A stretch of 64,000 bases of DNA from contig LUVW01000030.1 of NCBI GenBank assembly GCA_001661515.1, forward strand, positions 1 to 64,000, written 5' to 3'. The translations under genes were made by a program, and so were the position numbers. Below the pieces are notes generated by a model that did no database searches, had not been told where the DNA came from, and worked only from the letters and a program-made list of their open reading frames with translations. Source of the stretch: Capniomyces stellatus. Its lineage: Eukaryota > Kickxellomycota > Harpellomycetes > Harpellales > Legeriomycetaceae. How positions within the stretch are numbered: position 1 is the first letter of the stretch; each line of letters starts with the position of its first letter. Below are positions 11,316-23,000 of this stretch, in pieces.

Positions 11316-12639
11316 TTCTTCCTATAATGTAATGGTATTTTCTTTTCTTTTTTCTTTTCACTTTTAATTATTTTGCATCGATATCCGTTTCTTTTTTTCT
11401 TTTTTCTTTTTTCTTTCTCCATTCATTTTCTTTCACTTCTTTTTTTCTTTTTTTCCTCCATTTCTTTTCCTCCATTTTTTTCCTCTATTTAATTTCTTCT
11501 GTTTCTATTTCTATTCCTGCTTCTATTTTCTTCTTGAATTGGCGCTTTCATTCAGTTTTTGCCTCTTGTTTAGGGCTGGGCTCTGGTTTAGATCCAATAT
11601 CTGTTTTAGGTCTTTTTTGTTCTTTCTCTTTGCCACTTTCCTTTACCTAAGCAACCTCCCATTTCAAATCTCTCATTTCCTTTGCAAAATATCTCATTTC
11701 CTTTGCAAGGTCTATTTCTTTCTTTGCAGGGTTTAACTTTTCCTTTGCAAGATTTAGCTTTTTCATTTTACCTTTTTTCTATTTGTTTTAATATTTGTTT
11801 TTCTATTTACTTTTCATTTACTTATTTTCTTTCTTTTCCTTTTCCATTAATCCTTTTAATTTTCCTTTCAATTTTCCCTTCAATTTTCCTTCATTTCCCT
11901 CCTTTGCCGCTTTCTCAACCCTATAAACTCCTAGTTTCCTCAGCTTCTGATTCACACAACTCCCATTATTTTCAATCTCCAGCCCTTTTTCAAAAAAAAC
12001 CGCGTGTGCATTATGTGGCAGTTTTTAGAAATTATCTCAATCAGGAAAATACAAGCTAAAGCTTAACTTAAATTTCATAATTTGTACTAATCGTCGCGAA
12101 TTCCAGTTTTAAGCTACTATTTATCAAGTAAAACCCTTACACGGAAACAAAGATTTTGACGAGGTTTTGCCAAATGGATAGGATTGAGTGGGCGGCATCA
12201 AGCAGCTAAAACCAATCACCAGCCAGATCGACGAAATGGGCAGAATTGGTGAAATGAACAAAGTGGGCAAGATATACAGAGCTAATAAGATTGGCATAGT
12301 AGCAAAAGTATAAAAGCATAAAAGCAAAGTACAAAAACGGAAAGACGCAAAAACGCAAAAACGCAAAAATCAAAGTAAATGCAAAAATGAAAGTGAAAGT
12401 GAATGCAAAAATGAAAGAGAAAGTGGATTTGAAAGCGAAAAAAGATAGAGATTGAAGATGATAGGACTAAAGTGGATGAGTAAAATACGGGATTCGTTTA
12501 GTGATTTTAGATTGAAATTAATTTGGTAGTATTTAATTTGGTTGTATTCAAGTCAATATTAATTTAGTCGTTTTCAAGTTGTTTTTAATTTAGTCGTTTT
12601 TAATTTAGTTTTTAATTTAGTCGTTTTCTTTTCAATCTG

Positions 12640-12752
12640 ACTGTTTTCTTTTCAGCTTGGTGATTATTAGATTGGTGATTTTTAGATTGGTGGTTTTTAG
12701 ATTGGTGGTTTTTAGATTGGTGGTTTTTAGATTGTTGGTTTTTAGATTGTTG
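12640..12752 (+). repeat. 15-bp minisatellite TTTTAGATTGGTGGT
   Basis: About six tandem units with GTGG, GTGA and TTGG variants, preceded by a GTTTTTAATTTAGTC repeat at about 12540-12620. Confidence 0.85.
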
Positions 12753-12794
12753 GTTCCATTAGGCGATTTGAGCTTTTACCATTAGCAAACGCCC

Positions 12795-12850
12795 GTTGTT
12801 TGGTGCTGGTGTTTGGTGCTGGTGTTTGGTGCTGATGTTTGGTGTTTAGG
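12795..12850 (+). repeat. TTTGGTGCTGGTG minisatellite
   Basis: Four units of about thirteen bases, with GGTGCTGA and GGTGTTTAGG variants at the end. Confidence 0.8.
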
Positions 12851-13074
12851 TTAGATTTTTGGTGTTGGTTTTTAGTAGTGTTTAGCAACGTTTATCGATG
12901 TTTAGAAATGATTAGCAGATTCAACACCTTTTAGTAACATGGAGCAGATCAGACACCTTTTGGCAATATTTGGTGGCATTTAATCAGTTATGACTGATTC
13001 CAAAATATTTGATGGCAATTAGACAGAAATAAGCGTACACTTGATGGCAATTAAATTGTAATAAGCTTATTCTT

Positions 13075-13242
13075 GATAAAAATAAGTGTATATTTGATAA
13101 AAATAAGTGTATATTTGATAGAAATAAGTGTATATTTGATAGAAATAAACATATATTTGATAGAAATAAGTGTATATTTGATAGAAATAAGTGTATATTT
13201 GATAGAAATAAGTGTATATTTGATAGAAATGAATATATATTT
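13075..13242 (+). repeat. 21-bp minisatellite AATAAGTGTATATTTGATAGA
   Basis: About eight units; early units have GATAAA and later ones GATAGA, with two AACATATAT/AATATATAT variants. Because 21 is a multiple of three, frames stay open on both strands across it; these are not genes. Confidence 0.95.
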
Positions 13243-13429
13243 GGTGACAGTGTTCGGCAATACCAATATTTAGTAATTAGTTGCTGGCTGTCGGAAGTTG
13301 GCAACTAGCCATTAGCAAACAATAGTGCGATTTAATATACTTGAATGCGTTTTAGTTCACCTGATGAAATTCGATGTATTTCAATGCATTTTAACACAAT
13401 CTAATGCAATTTAATACAACCTAATTCGA

Positions 13430-13560
13430 TTCCACACTATTTAACCCCTACACTATTTAACCCCTACGCTATTCAAACCAATCCCACACTATTTGACTAA
13501 CTCTACACTATTTAACCCCTACGCTATTTGACCAACTCTACACTATTTGACCAACTCTGC
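13430..13560 (+). repeat. CACTATTTAACCCCTACG degenerate repeat
   Basis: About seven loose units of 17-18 bases, alternating CTATTTAACCCCTAC and CTATTTGACCAACTC. Confidence 0.75.
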
Positions 13561-14149
13561 AAATTCCACTTCTTTGATAACTCCACTGCACCTCAATACG
13601 TCTTGTGTATTCTGCGCACCTAAACGCAATCCGACATATTCAAACCACCATCACTCTTTGCCATACTCAACCATACCTCTATTTATTTTGGCCCAACTCT
13701 GTTCACCTATTACATTTGAAGGCTGTTCTAAAATACAAAAGCCGCGCATTCTGCCTCAGCAATATGCCATTTTGGCCTATCTCAGATTGTATGACCAATT
13801 AATGTTTCTGGGCTATTTTTTCCACAACTTTATCTGTGCATATTACGTTTTTCAGTAAGACATACACGCTGACTGTGTCCAGCATTTCACTATTGATAAA
13901 CAGCGTCACCAGTTATAGGCGCTGACAATAGTGTGTTAGACGAAGCTATATTTGTAGTCAAACCATAAACTCGATCAAAAGTGTAATCAATTGTTTAATC
14001 AAAAGCGTAACCAAAAGTGTTGCCATAAACGATGTCACCAAAAGCCAACAAAAGTCATAATTGCAACCACAAGGCAAACACAGCAACACTCAGGACTTAT
14101 GGAAGCGTGTTTTACTTTTAAAGTTTCTGACAGAGCAAAACCCAAATCA

Positions 14150-14400
14150 AATCAGAGCCAAAGCAGAGCCAAAGCAGAGCCAAAGCAGAGCCAAAGCAGA
14201 GCCAAAGCAGAGCCAAAGCAGAGCCAAAGCAGAGCCAAAGCAGAGCCAAAGCAGAGCCAAAGCAGAGCCAAAGCAGAGCCAAAGCAGAGCCAAAGCAGAG
14301 CCAAAGCAGAGCCAAAGCAGAGCCAAAGCAGAGCCAAAGCAGAGCCAAAGCAGAGCCAAGTCAGAGCCAAGTCAGAGCCAAGTCAGAGCCAAGTCAGAGC
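14150..14400 (+). repeat. 11-bp minisatellite GCAGAGCCAAA, then GTCAGAGCCAA
   Basis: About eighteen near-perfect copies of GCAGAGCCAAA followed by four copies of an 11-bp relative, GTCAGAGCCAA. It is open in all frames of both strands, which explains the Gln/Ser/Arg/Ala/Lys/Pro-rich and Leu/Trp/Cys-rich frames over it. Confidence 0.95.
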
Positions 14401-14554
14401 AAAAGCGTAGGCCAATGAAAAACGGATATTGAAATCAAAAACTAAGGCTGTGGTTAATCCAAATCCTGCACAAATGAAACGTCAAGGAGCATACCAAAAT
14501 TCCTTTTTCAAAGGTTGATTGGCGCTGAGTCAAAGTCAGAATTGAGATGGAGTT

Positions 14555-14770
14555 GTTGTGGTTGAGTTGGAGTTGGACCAGGAACTACTGTTGAAACTGG
14601 AATTTGAAACTGGAATTAAAACTGTAATTATGGCAGAAATTAGAACTGTAATTATGGCAGAAGTTAGAACTGTAATTAAAACTGTAATTATGGCAGAAAT
14701 TAGAACTAGAATTTGAACTGGAATTAGAGCTGGAATTGCGACTGAAATTGGAGCCAGAATTGTGACTGAT
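14555..14770 (+). repeat. GAACTGTAATTATGGCAGAA-type degenerate repeat
   Basis: Repeated AACTGGAATT and AACTGTAATTATGGCAGAAATT units, imperfect, about 200 bp. Confidence 0.7.
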
Positions 14771-15305
14771 ATTTAAATCAAATGTGGCAGCACGACGTCA
14801 CCGTTGAAAAGTCGACAATTTTAACAGAAAATGATGACTAAAGCCCTCAAAGCTGGTTGTTCGTCAAATTTTGCTGAAATGTGATGATAATTGGCGAGTA
14901 GAAAAAAAGAAAATACAGAAAACAACAGGAAATTTGACGAGAAATAGGCTGGATAATTCTGCAGCGACGAAATGGGAATGAATACTGCAAATCGAAAATA
15001 ATAAGCGGAAACAGAAATGGAAATAATGGACGGATACAGAAGTGGAAATGAAGATAAAAATAAAGAGTTGATTTCAATAAAAATATAATATAATTTAGTA
15101 TAATTAAATAAAATAAAAATGAATATTTGATAGGGAGGCTGCATAAATGTAATGGTGTCGACAGAATTGACAGAGCCGACGTGAAGCCAACATGGGAGTT
15201 GCGCAAAGGCGTAGAGCTGTTGTTGAGCATACAGGAACAAACTAGGACAAGTCGGGCAAACTGTCTTGATGTCTGCAGCTGCAGTTGAATCGGCAGCTTG
15301 GATAC

Positions 15306-15396
15306 CAACAACAATTCCAACAACAATTCCAACAACAATTCCAACAACAATTCCAACAACAATTCCAACAACAATTCCAACAACAATTCCAACAGC
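15306..15396 (+). repeat. 12-bp minisatellite ACAACAATTCCA
   Basis: Seven near-perfect copies. Frames across it read as Asn-Ser or Thr-Ile-Pro on the plus strand and Leu-rich on the minus strand. Confidence 0.95.
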
Positions 15397-15449
15397 AATA
15401 TCAATACTAATGCTACTAAAGTCGACTTCACTAAATCAAGTCAACTACA

Positions 15450-15537
15450 TAGCCTAAACCTAAACCTAAACCTAAACTTAAACTCGAACTCAAACCCGAA
15501 CTCAAACTCAAACTCGAACTCAAACTTAAACTCAAAC
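15450..15537 (+). repeat. (CCTAAA)n followed by (ACTCGA/ACTCAA)n
   Basis: Four CCTAAA units (complement of TTTAGG) grade into AACTCGAACTCAAAC hexamers. Confidence 0.85.
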
Positions 15538-16258
15538 CATGCCAGCGTGATTACTCATGCCTTTATCTGAAATTGCGTTTATTCAACTGAGCGAATTATG
15601 GCCGCTTAAACCATCGCAATTTGTGATCCATAAACACCACAAGTATATTGCCAAACAGAGCAGTACAAAGCTGGTGATGGTAGATTATAGATGCAATTTG
15701 CTATAAATATGGTTTAATTAAAGCGGAAATTGGTTGACAAAAAACAAAAGGAACTATTTCGACAAAAAAAAAGAAAACGAAAACGGTGTCATTCGTCAAA
15801 TCCCACCAATATAAAAGCCATGTTGTTTGATTCCAACAACAAATAAAATCCAATGTTATCTGTTTGAATTACTTAATCCGCCATGATTTGGCCAAACCAT
15901 TCAATTATTAATTGTGATATGTTTTATGGCAGCCAATTTTCTGCACAAAGCGGTTTGATTAGTTTAGGTGCTTTAGTCAGCGGCTGTCAAACTTTCAATT
16001 TGTCAAACTGTCAAACTGTTAAATCGTCACGCTGTCTAATAGGTGGATGTATGTAGGAAGATACTGCTGTCCAGGCTAGCTGGCAGTGGTGTAGTAAAGC
16101 AGTAATGGATCTGTGCCTGTACTTGAACCTGTGTATTTGCATATCCACTCCATCCAGTCCACCATCTTACCGTCTTACCATTCTGCCTTCTTAACCATTT
16201 TCACCACATGTAGCTTAACCACCTGCTCAGTCTTGTTTAGCTTCACCCTGGTTTATTG

Positions 16259-16294
16259 TTCTTCTGCTTCTGCTTCTGCTTCTGCTTCTGCTTT
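16259..16294 (+). repeat. (CTTCTG)6 microsatellite
   Basis: Six perfect hexamers, followed by CTTTTGAACG. Confidence 0.95.
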
Positions 16295-16869
16295 TGAACG
16301 CATTGCTGGCTTTCCAATGTTATGCTTAAACATTTACGTTTCTGGAACTTTTAAGCACCACGTTTTTGTTCCAATGACTGTTGCGGTATTTGGTTTATGC
16401 TTTAAGCCAGACAAAGTACATAGCATATGTCACCTAGACGTTCCTCTGGTACTCTGTTGATAGCATGATGGTTGTTTGCTAATTCTTTGGTACTGCGCTG
16501 GCATTCCGTTGTTCTGAACTTGAAAACGCCGATTACACAGTATGAGTCAGTAAACAGCCCAGATCCAACCCCAGAACTAGTCACACATATTGTTCTATTG
16601 CGCTGATATTGGACACACTGGAAGATAAATACACAGCGATTGCGTACAAAACATGTCATATATAATATGGCATACATAACATGGCAAACATAACGCAAAA
16701 TCTAGTCTAAAAAGTACAAATCGCAATGTGCAACATGCAACTCACAACTTTGGATGTATTTCAACTTGTGCAAGTACGTTTTTTGTGAACAAAAATTCAA
16801 GCGTGAGTGTCCAATGAGTGTCCAATGAGTGTGCTTTTGGTTTATGCCCATTCATTGTGTTTGATTCAG

Positions 16870-17036
16870 TTTTGTTTTGTTTGACTCAGTTTTGTTTCTT
16901 TTGATTAAGTCTCGTTTCTTTTGATTAAGTCTCGTTTCTTTTGATTAAGTCTCGTTTCTTTTGATTAAGTCTCGTTTCTTTTGATTAAGTCTCGTTTCTT
17001 TTGATTAAGTTTCGTTTTGTTTGATTAAGTTTTGCT
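16870..17036 (+). repeat. 20-bp minisatellite TTTGATTAAGTCTCGTTTCT
   Basis: About eight contiguous units, the outer ones diverged (TTTTGTTTTG variants). Units abut with no spacers, so this is not a CRISPR-like array. Confidence 0.9.
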
Positions 17037-17689
17037 CTTTTAAGATCCGCCAACGAGCTTTCATCATATCCCCTTGATCTATTCTTTTCTTTCGAACCTA
17101 TGTTTGAATTGTGTTTGCGTTGTGTTTGCTTTTATAAACATCTTGCGCCTATCCCCCCACTCATTCCACCAAGTGTGCTTATTGGATTTAACGTTGTATT
17201 GTATTTATCGATGTTTGCGTCACTGTGTACATATTTGTTAGCTTGCCAATTTCTCAGTGTGACAATTCACTGATTTACCGAGGTAGATTGCTTTTCCAGG
17301 ACTGTGTATAGGACAGATCCAGATAACAGACTACAGTGATGTTTTCCAGATTGAGGATAGCTGACAGTTCAGTGAATTTTGTGCTAGTACAGACATGTAA
17401 CACTTTTCGTTAACACACTTTATTAATTGTTTTTTTGTCGTGTATTCATGATAAACCAACCGGCTTGTGGGCAGTTTGGTGTGTGTTGCAGCATTGTATT
17501 TGCTTTTTTTACTGAAATGTATTTGTTCTTTTTTTATTCTGTTATTTTGTTTATTCTGTTCTTTTGCTTATTCTGTTCTTTTTTTTATTCAGTTTTTATT
17601 CGGTTTTTATTCTGTTATTTTGTTTATTCCGTTTTTATTCAGTTTTTTATTATCGATGTTATTTCTTGTCAAACCTTTGCTTTATTAAT

Positions 17690-17965
17690 TGGAATTTCAT
17701 CTTCACTCATCTTCACTCAAATTCGTCTATTTTCACTCAAATTTGTTTATTTTCACTCAAATTCGTTTATTTTCACTTATTTTCACTCATCTTCACTCAT
17801 CTTCACTTATTTTCACTTATTTTCACTCATCTTCACTTATTTTCACCCCATTGTTACTTATTCGTTTATTACAGAGTTTCACCTCGCTGTTATTTATCTG
17901 TTTATTACTGAATTTCACCTCGCCGTTAACTATTATTACAGAGTTTCACCTCGCTGTTATTTATT
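17690..17965 (+). repeat. TTCACTCATC / TTTCACTTATTT degenerate repeats
   Basis: T/C-rich tandem of ten- to twelve-base units, followed by three diverged copies of about 55-60 bp starting GAGTTTCACCTCGCTGTTA. It sustains several overlapping Phe/Ser/His-rich frames that I reject as genes. Confidence 0.75.
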
Positions 17966-18469
17966 TGTTTATTACTGGATTTCATCTCACTTTTTGGTTG
18001 TGCTATTTGGCTATTTTTCATTGGATTTAGGCTGCCACCCTATTTTCCAGCCTGACCTCAGTTGAATTACCCTACCTTCCCTCCTTGCCTCAGACCATGT
18101 CCAACCCTTGCTTCAGCCCTGCATTTGGGTTTGATTATATTTCCGTTGAAATGTGGACGTTGAATTCTGTTTATGTTGACGGACTCTTTTCAAACTCGTA
18201 TTTTCAAGTTACTTTTTCAATTTACTTTTTGTGTTTAGTAAGCGTGTTTATTAAGCGTGTTTATTACTTGCGCTTGTATCTATTATTTGTGGTTGTATCT
18301 ATTATTTACATTTAGTATTTGTATTTATTAAGCGTGTCTATTTCTTTTTTAGGCCGTAATGCGGTATTTCCCTTCATATTATTTGCCATGACCAGCCCGA
18401 CTTTTTTGCAGGAGTTGGGACGACATTCCACGCTGATGCCAAATACAGTTATATTGAGCGATTTCGCTA

Positions 18470-18556
18470 CTTGAATGTTGCTTGAATGTTGCTTGAATGT
18501 TGCTTGAATGGTCTCTGAACAGCCCTTGACCAGCCCTTGACCAGCCCTTGACCAGA
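18470..18556 (+). repeat. Two adjacent 11-bp arrays: TTGAATGTTGC and CCAGCCCTTGA
   Basis: Four copies of TTGAATGTTGC are followed, after about ten bases, by three copies of CCAGCCCTTGA. This is the second place in the window with an 11-bp period. Confidence 0.85.
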
Positions 18557-19107
18557 TCTTGAACAGCTCCAGAGCAATACCGGACAACCCCACCAATGCT
18601 TCTTGAATAAACAGAACACTTTTCAAATATTCAATCTCTGTTTTATAGCCCCTGGATAGTTTCAACGCTCTGCACTGTCTATTAGTCTGAACTGTGTATA
18701 TTGAATCTACTTGTTTAGATCTGCTTGTCTGTATTCAGAACATATATTTGTATTTAATCTATCTTTTACGTTGAATGCCTGCTCCTCTCGAATAACATCA
18801 TCACAAAGCACAATCTGTTTCTTTTTATTATTGAAATTAATTTGTTTCCTTTTTTACTCAGAGTTGCTTCTCACGTCCTATTGCACCAAATGCGATTTAC
18901 CGCTTTTGAAAGCCATTTATCCCTTTTCTACCGCTGGTGCTACTCTGGACCCACCAAGCCTGCATAACTGGACCAGGAGGCAATTTTGCCTTTACAATTA
19001 TTTATTCGTTTATTTATTGCTCATTTATTCGTTTATTCACTGCTCATTTGTTATTATTATATTTCGATTATTATCATTATTTCATTTCATTTGTTATTAT
19101 TATATTT

Positions 19108-19257
19108 NNNNNNNNNNNNNNNNNNNNNNNNNNNNNNNNNNNNNNNNNNNNNNNNNNNNNNNNNNNNNNNNNNNNNNNNNNNNNNNNNNNNNNNNNNNNN
19201 NNNNNNNNNNNNNNNNNNNNNNNNNNNNNNNNNNNNNNNNNNNNNNNNNNNNNNNNN
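19108..19257. other. Assembly gap, 150 N
   Basis: Run of exactly 150 undetermined bases inside the satellite region, flanked on the left by TTATTATTTCATTTC-type repeats. The true length is unknown. Confidence 1.
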
Positions 19258-19824
19258 CTGAATGATTTGTTGGGTGTATTTGGGTATTTACAGAATCAAT
19301 TATCATATCCTAACAGCCAGATGTTCTTTATCCACAACGAGTTCATGTTTGACAATCTAACTCTCAGGATGATGCTTTATTCTCTCTTTTGCTTGTAGTC
19401 TGTGTTTTTAGTATAAGTGGATATGCGACTTTGCGGGTTTATATCGGCAGTGTACCACACCTCAATCGCTATATTACTAATCCACATGCCTTGAGTTTCA
19501 CCAATCCGGATCAATATACTTTCAACCATTGGTGCAGCTGATTACACGGACACAAATGTCATTTTGGACATAAGTATATCCCCAAACGTATCATCAAATA
19601 TTACTTTAAATGCGGGCACAGCCATAACACCAGACACAAGCATATCACCTTTTTAAATAGGCTTGTTTGGCATCGCTATTGCTGCATCGGGGTTTAGTAG
19701 CAATGATACTGACTGGATTCCATTATGGCCCGTTTGACTCTGGCCTGATACACGTACGCTGGCCAAAGTTTATAATCAATCAGCACTATCCAATTTGCCC
19801 TTGTTTACATTTCCAGTGCTATCT

Positions 19825-19868
19825 AATGTTGCTATCTAATGTTGCTATCTAATGTTGCTATTCAATGT
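19825..19868 (+). repeat. 13-bp array GTTGCTATCTAAT
   Basis: Three full units plus a variant ending TTCAATGTT. Confidence 0.85.
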
Positions 19869-19913
19869 TATTCCCCTGTGCTACTTTTTCTGTATACCCA
19901 ATATGCCAAATGT

Positions 19914-20000
19914 CGAACACACATTTGAACACATATTTGAACACACATTTGAGCACACATTTGAACACACATTTGAACACACATTTGAACACACGCTTGA
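19914..20000 (+). repeat. 12-bp array GAACACACATTT
   Basis: Seven units with ATATTT and GAGCAC variants. Minus-strand frames read as Cys-Val-Phe-Lys or Val-Gln-Met-Cys repeats. Confidence 0.9.
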
Positions 20001-23000
20001 TTGATTTGCTGAATACAGCTTTTCCGTTTACATTGTGTAATTCGGTGTTGTTTTTCTGAATGGCATTGATGTTGTGTTGAAATGGCAGAACTAGTCTCAT
20101 TTGTCCGCTTTTTCAATTTATTTCTTTAGCACAATTGCTTGATTTGTTCAGCGTAATCAATCAGCAATTTTATATCAGCAATTTTATATCAGTGCCTTTA
20201 TTACCACCACTTTTTTGTTCTCTTGTCACAAAACACGACAAAACACGACAAAATACCTGTTGTATCTTTTTTCTTGAAACCAAAGCTATTGCGTCCTGGT
20301 CTACTCATTTCCAGTCATTCTCTTTAGAGCAGTCAGTCCAACTCGCCTGAGTCCAACACTTGATGTATTTGCCGCCATTCCCAACTCTGCCGTTACTAAC
20401 GACACACAGCCGCTTTGCACTGCATATACGTCACGCTCATCGCTAAGCCTACCCTGCATCACCATTATTGCAGCCATTATCACCACCACTGCCACTGTAT
20501 GTGATCCTAAAATCACCCTGTTTCAACGTAGGTGTGTCTTGTTGAAGCTGTAAGTGTGGTCTATATTCGATTGCAACACTGATGCTTGCAGCCATCAAAG
20601 TAAAGACTCACTCGAGTGATTGGTGTGTTTGCTGATTTGTTTTTAGCTATGTTTTTGTCTGACTGTGTCTATTGCATTATTTTGGCAGCACCGAGCATTC
20701 AACTCGTTTTGGCGAAATATATTTTGTTCTCAGAGACCAGAAATTGACTTGTGTAAATGTAGGAAAATTATGCTCAGATGGATCTTTATTCAATGCCAAT
20801 ATACCATCTATTACAAAACACACATTGTGCTGATTCAAGTTGCACAGCTTTTACCTATTGTCTTTTTATTGCTACTGGCTATACTTTTAACCCTTCAAAG
20901 AGAATCTGAATGTTTACGCAGACGTTTTAGTCTTGTGTTATGTTTGCTTTGTGGACTTGTATCGATGGCTTTTACGCTTTAAGTTTGATCTTGTTTACAA
21001 ATATAATCACCCACTACTGTTTTACGAACTTTAGTTTATTTGTAATCATCTTTGTCACCTGTTTTTTTTTTTTTATTTAACTGTTTTCAATTTTCTCGTT
21101 CGATAGTGCTCAAGTAATTTGTTGATTTGTTTTCCTTTTAACTTAGCGTTCACTTTTTTCTTTGATTCATTTAGTTAGTTTTGTAGTTTATTAGTTACTT
21201 TGTGTTCTTTATGTCTTCTTTGGTTGTGGGTTTGTTTTTAAAGGAAATCGCCTTTTTGATTCTTTGGTTGCACTATTTCAATTTTAGCAAAAGCAGGATT
21301 TTATTTACCATTTCTGCTCTTTTGAAATGTAGTACTATACTGCATTTTAGTTTTTAACATTTTCTGGCCATTCTGGATTTGTTGTTTGTATTTGAATCGA
21401 ATGCTGTATCACTTTCTTTTTTTCCCTCTCTTTTTTCATCTAAGAAAAATTTAATCAAATATATCTTTGTTTTTTAAACTGGGGCTTATTCAAATTTTAA
21501 TTTGTCTGCTTTACTCAAATTGCTGTTTTTGCTCTTTTCAAGTTCCGTGCTTTGTAATTCCATACTCTTTTCCTAAAGTGTGCTAGTAAAGAGTTGCACA
21601 GTTTAATTTATGCTTTTTTTACAATGTACGATTATATAATGTTCAATCCTTTAATACGATTTTAAAATACTTTATTTATTAAATGACACGTTTTGTACAA
21701 CCCCTATTTGTTATTCAAATTTGACCATTCCATCTGCTTTTTTTTGCTTCGTTCTACATTACCACTGCTCTTTAAACTTGACAATTGCGTTTTCTTTTTT
21801 AAAAAAAATTGCCTGGCTGAAATGCTATTATTACAATTCGTAACAACATATTTTGCCCGAGTTTATGGCATTCTGTTTAACTTTAAATTTTAACTTTGTT
21901 TATTGAAGAACAAATGCTGCAAATGTATTTAAATTTTGTTGGTGTACACAAGTTGATTTTTTTGTTTTGACTTATGCTTTTTAATGGCTGGCTTAAATTT
22001 TTATTATTCCAACTCATTCCTTTTGTTCGCCGTGCTTACGTGTAATTGCTGATATTTTATTAAACGGATATTACTTGCAATCCATGCCAAATTTAAATTC
22101 GCTGATTGTACATTTCCGGTGTTTATGTTTTGGCTTGTTAATTTTGCCGAACTTTTTCAGTTACGCTTACTAACCCAGATCACTCATGCAAATATTAATA
22201 ATTTACGTTCTGATTTTGTAAACGTCATGCTAGTTTTATATTATTAGTTTAACAATGGCCGTGTATTTTTTTTTAACCTTCTGTCTTTGGACTTCTCGTA
22301 AGAGTCAATTACTAGTCAACACTACCATTGCTACATTGCTCTAAAGTTCGAACGGTGAGTCAACTAAATAAGTATCCATGTATATGTCTGGAATTATATA
22401 ATTACACTACTATTACCAGTGGGTTTAGTTGAGTATAGCGATTATTGTGGTTAGTTTATTTAACACTTACCATGACTTAGCCAAACACAGTCAAAGTTTT
22501 CTAGCAAAGCTCGACACTGTAAATTAAAAACAAAGCACAGTCACCAATGTGGTGAATTGTTTTGTGTGTAAGGTAAAGTTAATGCAATATTTTTTAACGA
22601 GATATGGCGAGACTTGTAAATGGAAATAGTATCTATTCCCAAATTAGTTGAAAATATATTTTGGTGGTTTATGCAACATACTTGAAGATAACTTTTTCCT
22701 TCGCTCCCAAACCTACCAGGCTTTGCTTAAAAAAAGTTTTGGTTGTTATGGATATCCAAGAAACGGTTGTGGTATAGACTGCTTGACCAGATGTGTCAGC
22801 TTAATAGACGAGTTTGGTGGGTTGCTGACTTGTAGTTATATTTAAATATATACACTCATAATTTGTAATGTGGTTATCTGGCAAATATTAGTCAAAAATA
22901 TTTACTGATAGCCTGAATTGAATATTTGGAGATAGTATTTTTTTAAGCTTTTAGAATAAAAAAAAAAGGAAAAAGCATTTAGACCCGTTTCATTAAAAAA

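Noticed and set aside
14118..14432. Several frames on both strands over the 11-bp array
   Set aside because: An 11-bp unit without stops opens all frames; the predicted peptides are pure repeats.
16870..17036. CRISPR-like array
   Set aside because: The 20-bp units are contiguous with no unique spacers, and the genome is eukaryotic.
17427..18065. 212-codon plus-strand frame
   Set aside because: It is carried by T/C-rich tandem repeats, overlaps two other long frames on the same strand, and has a Phe/Ser/His/Tyr composition set by the repeats.
18312..18665. 117-codon minus-strand frame
   Set aside because: Overlaps the two 11-bp arrays and shows no recognisable motif.
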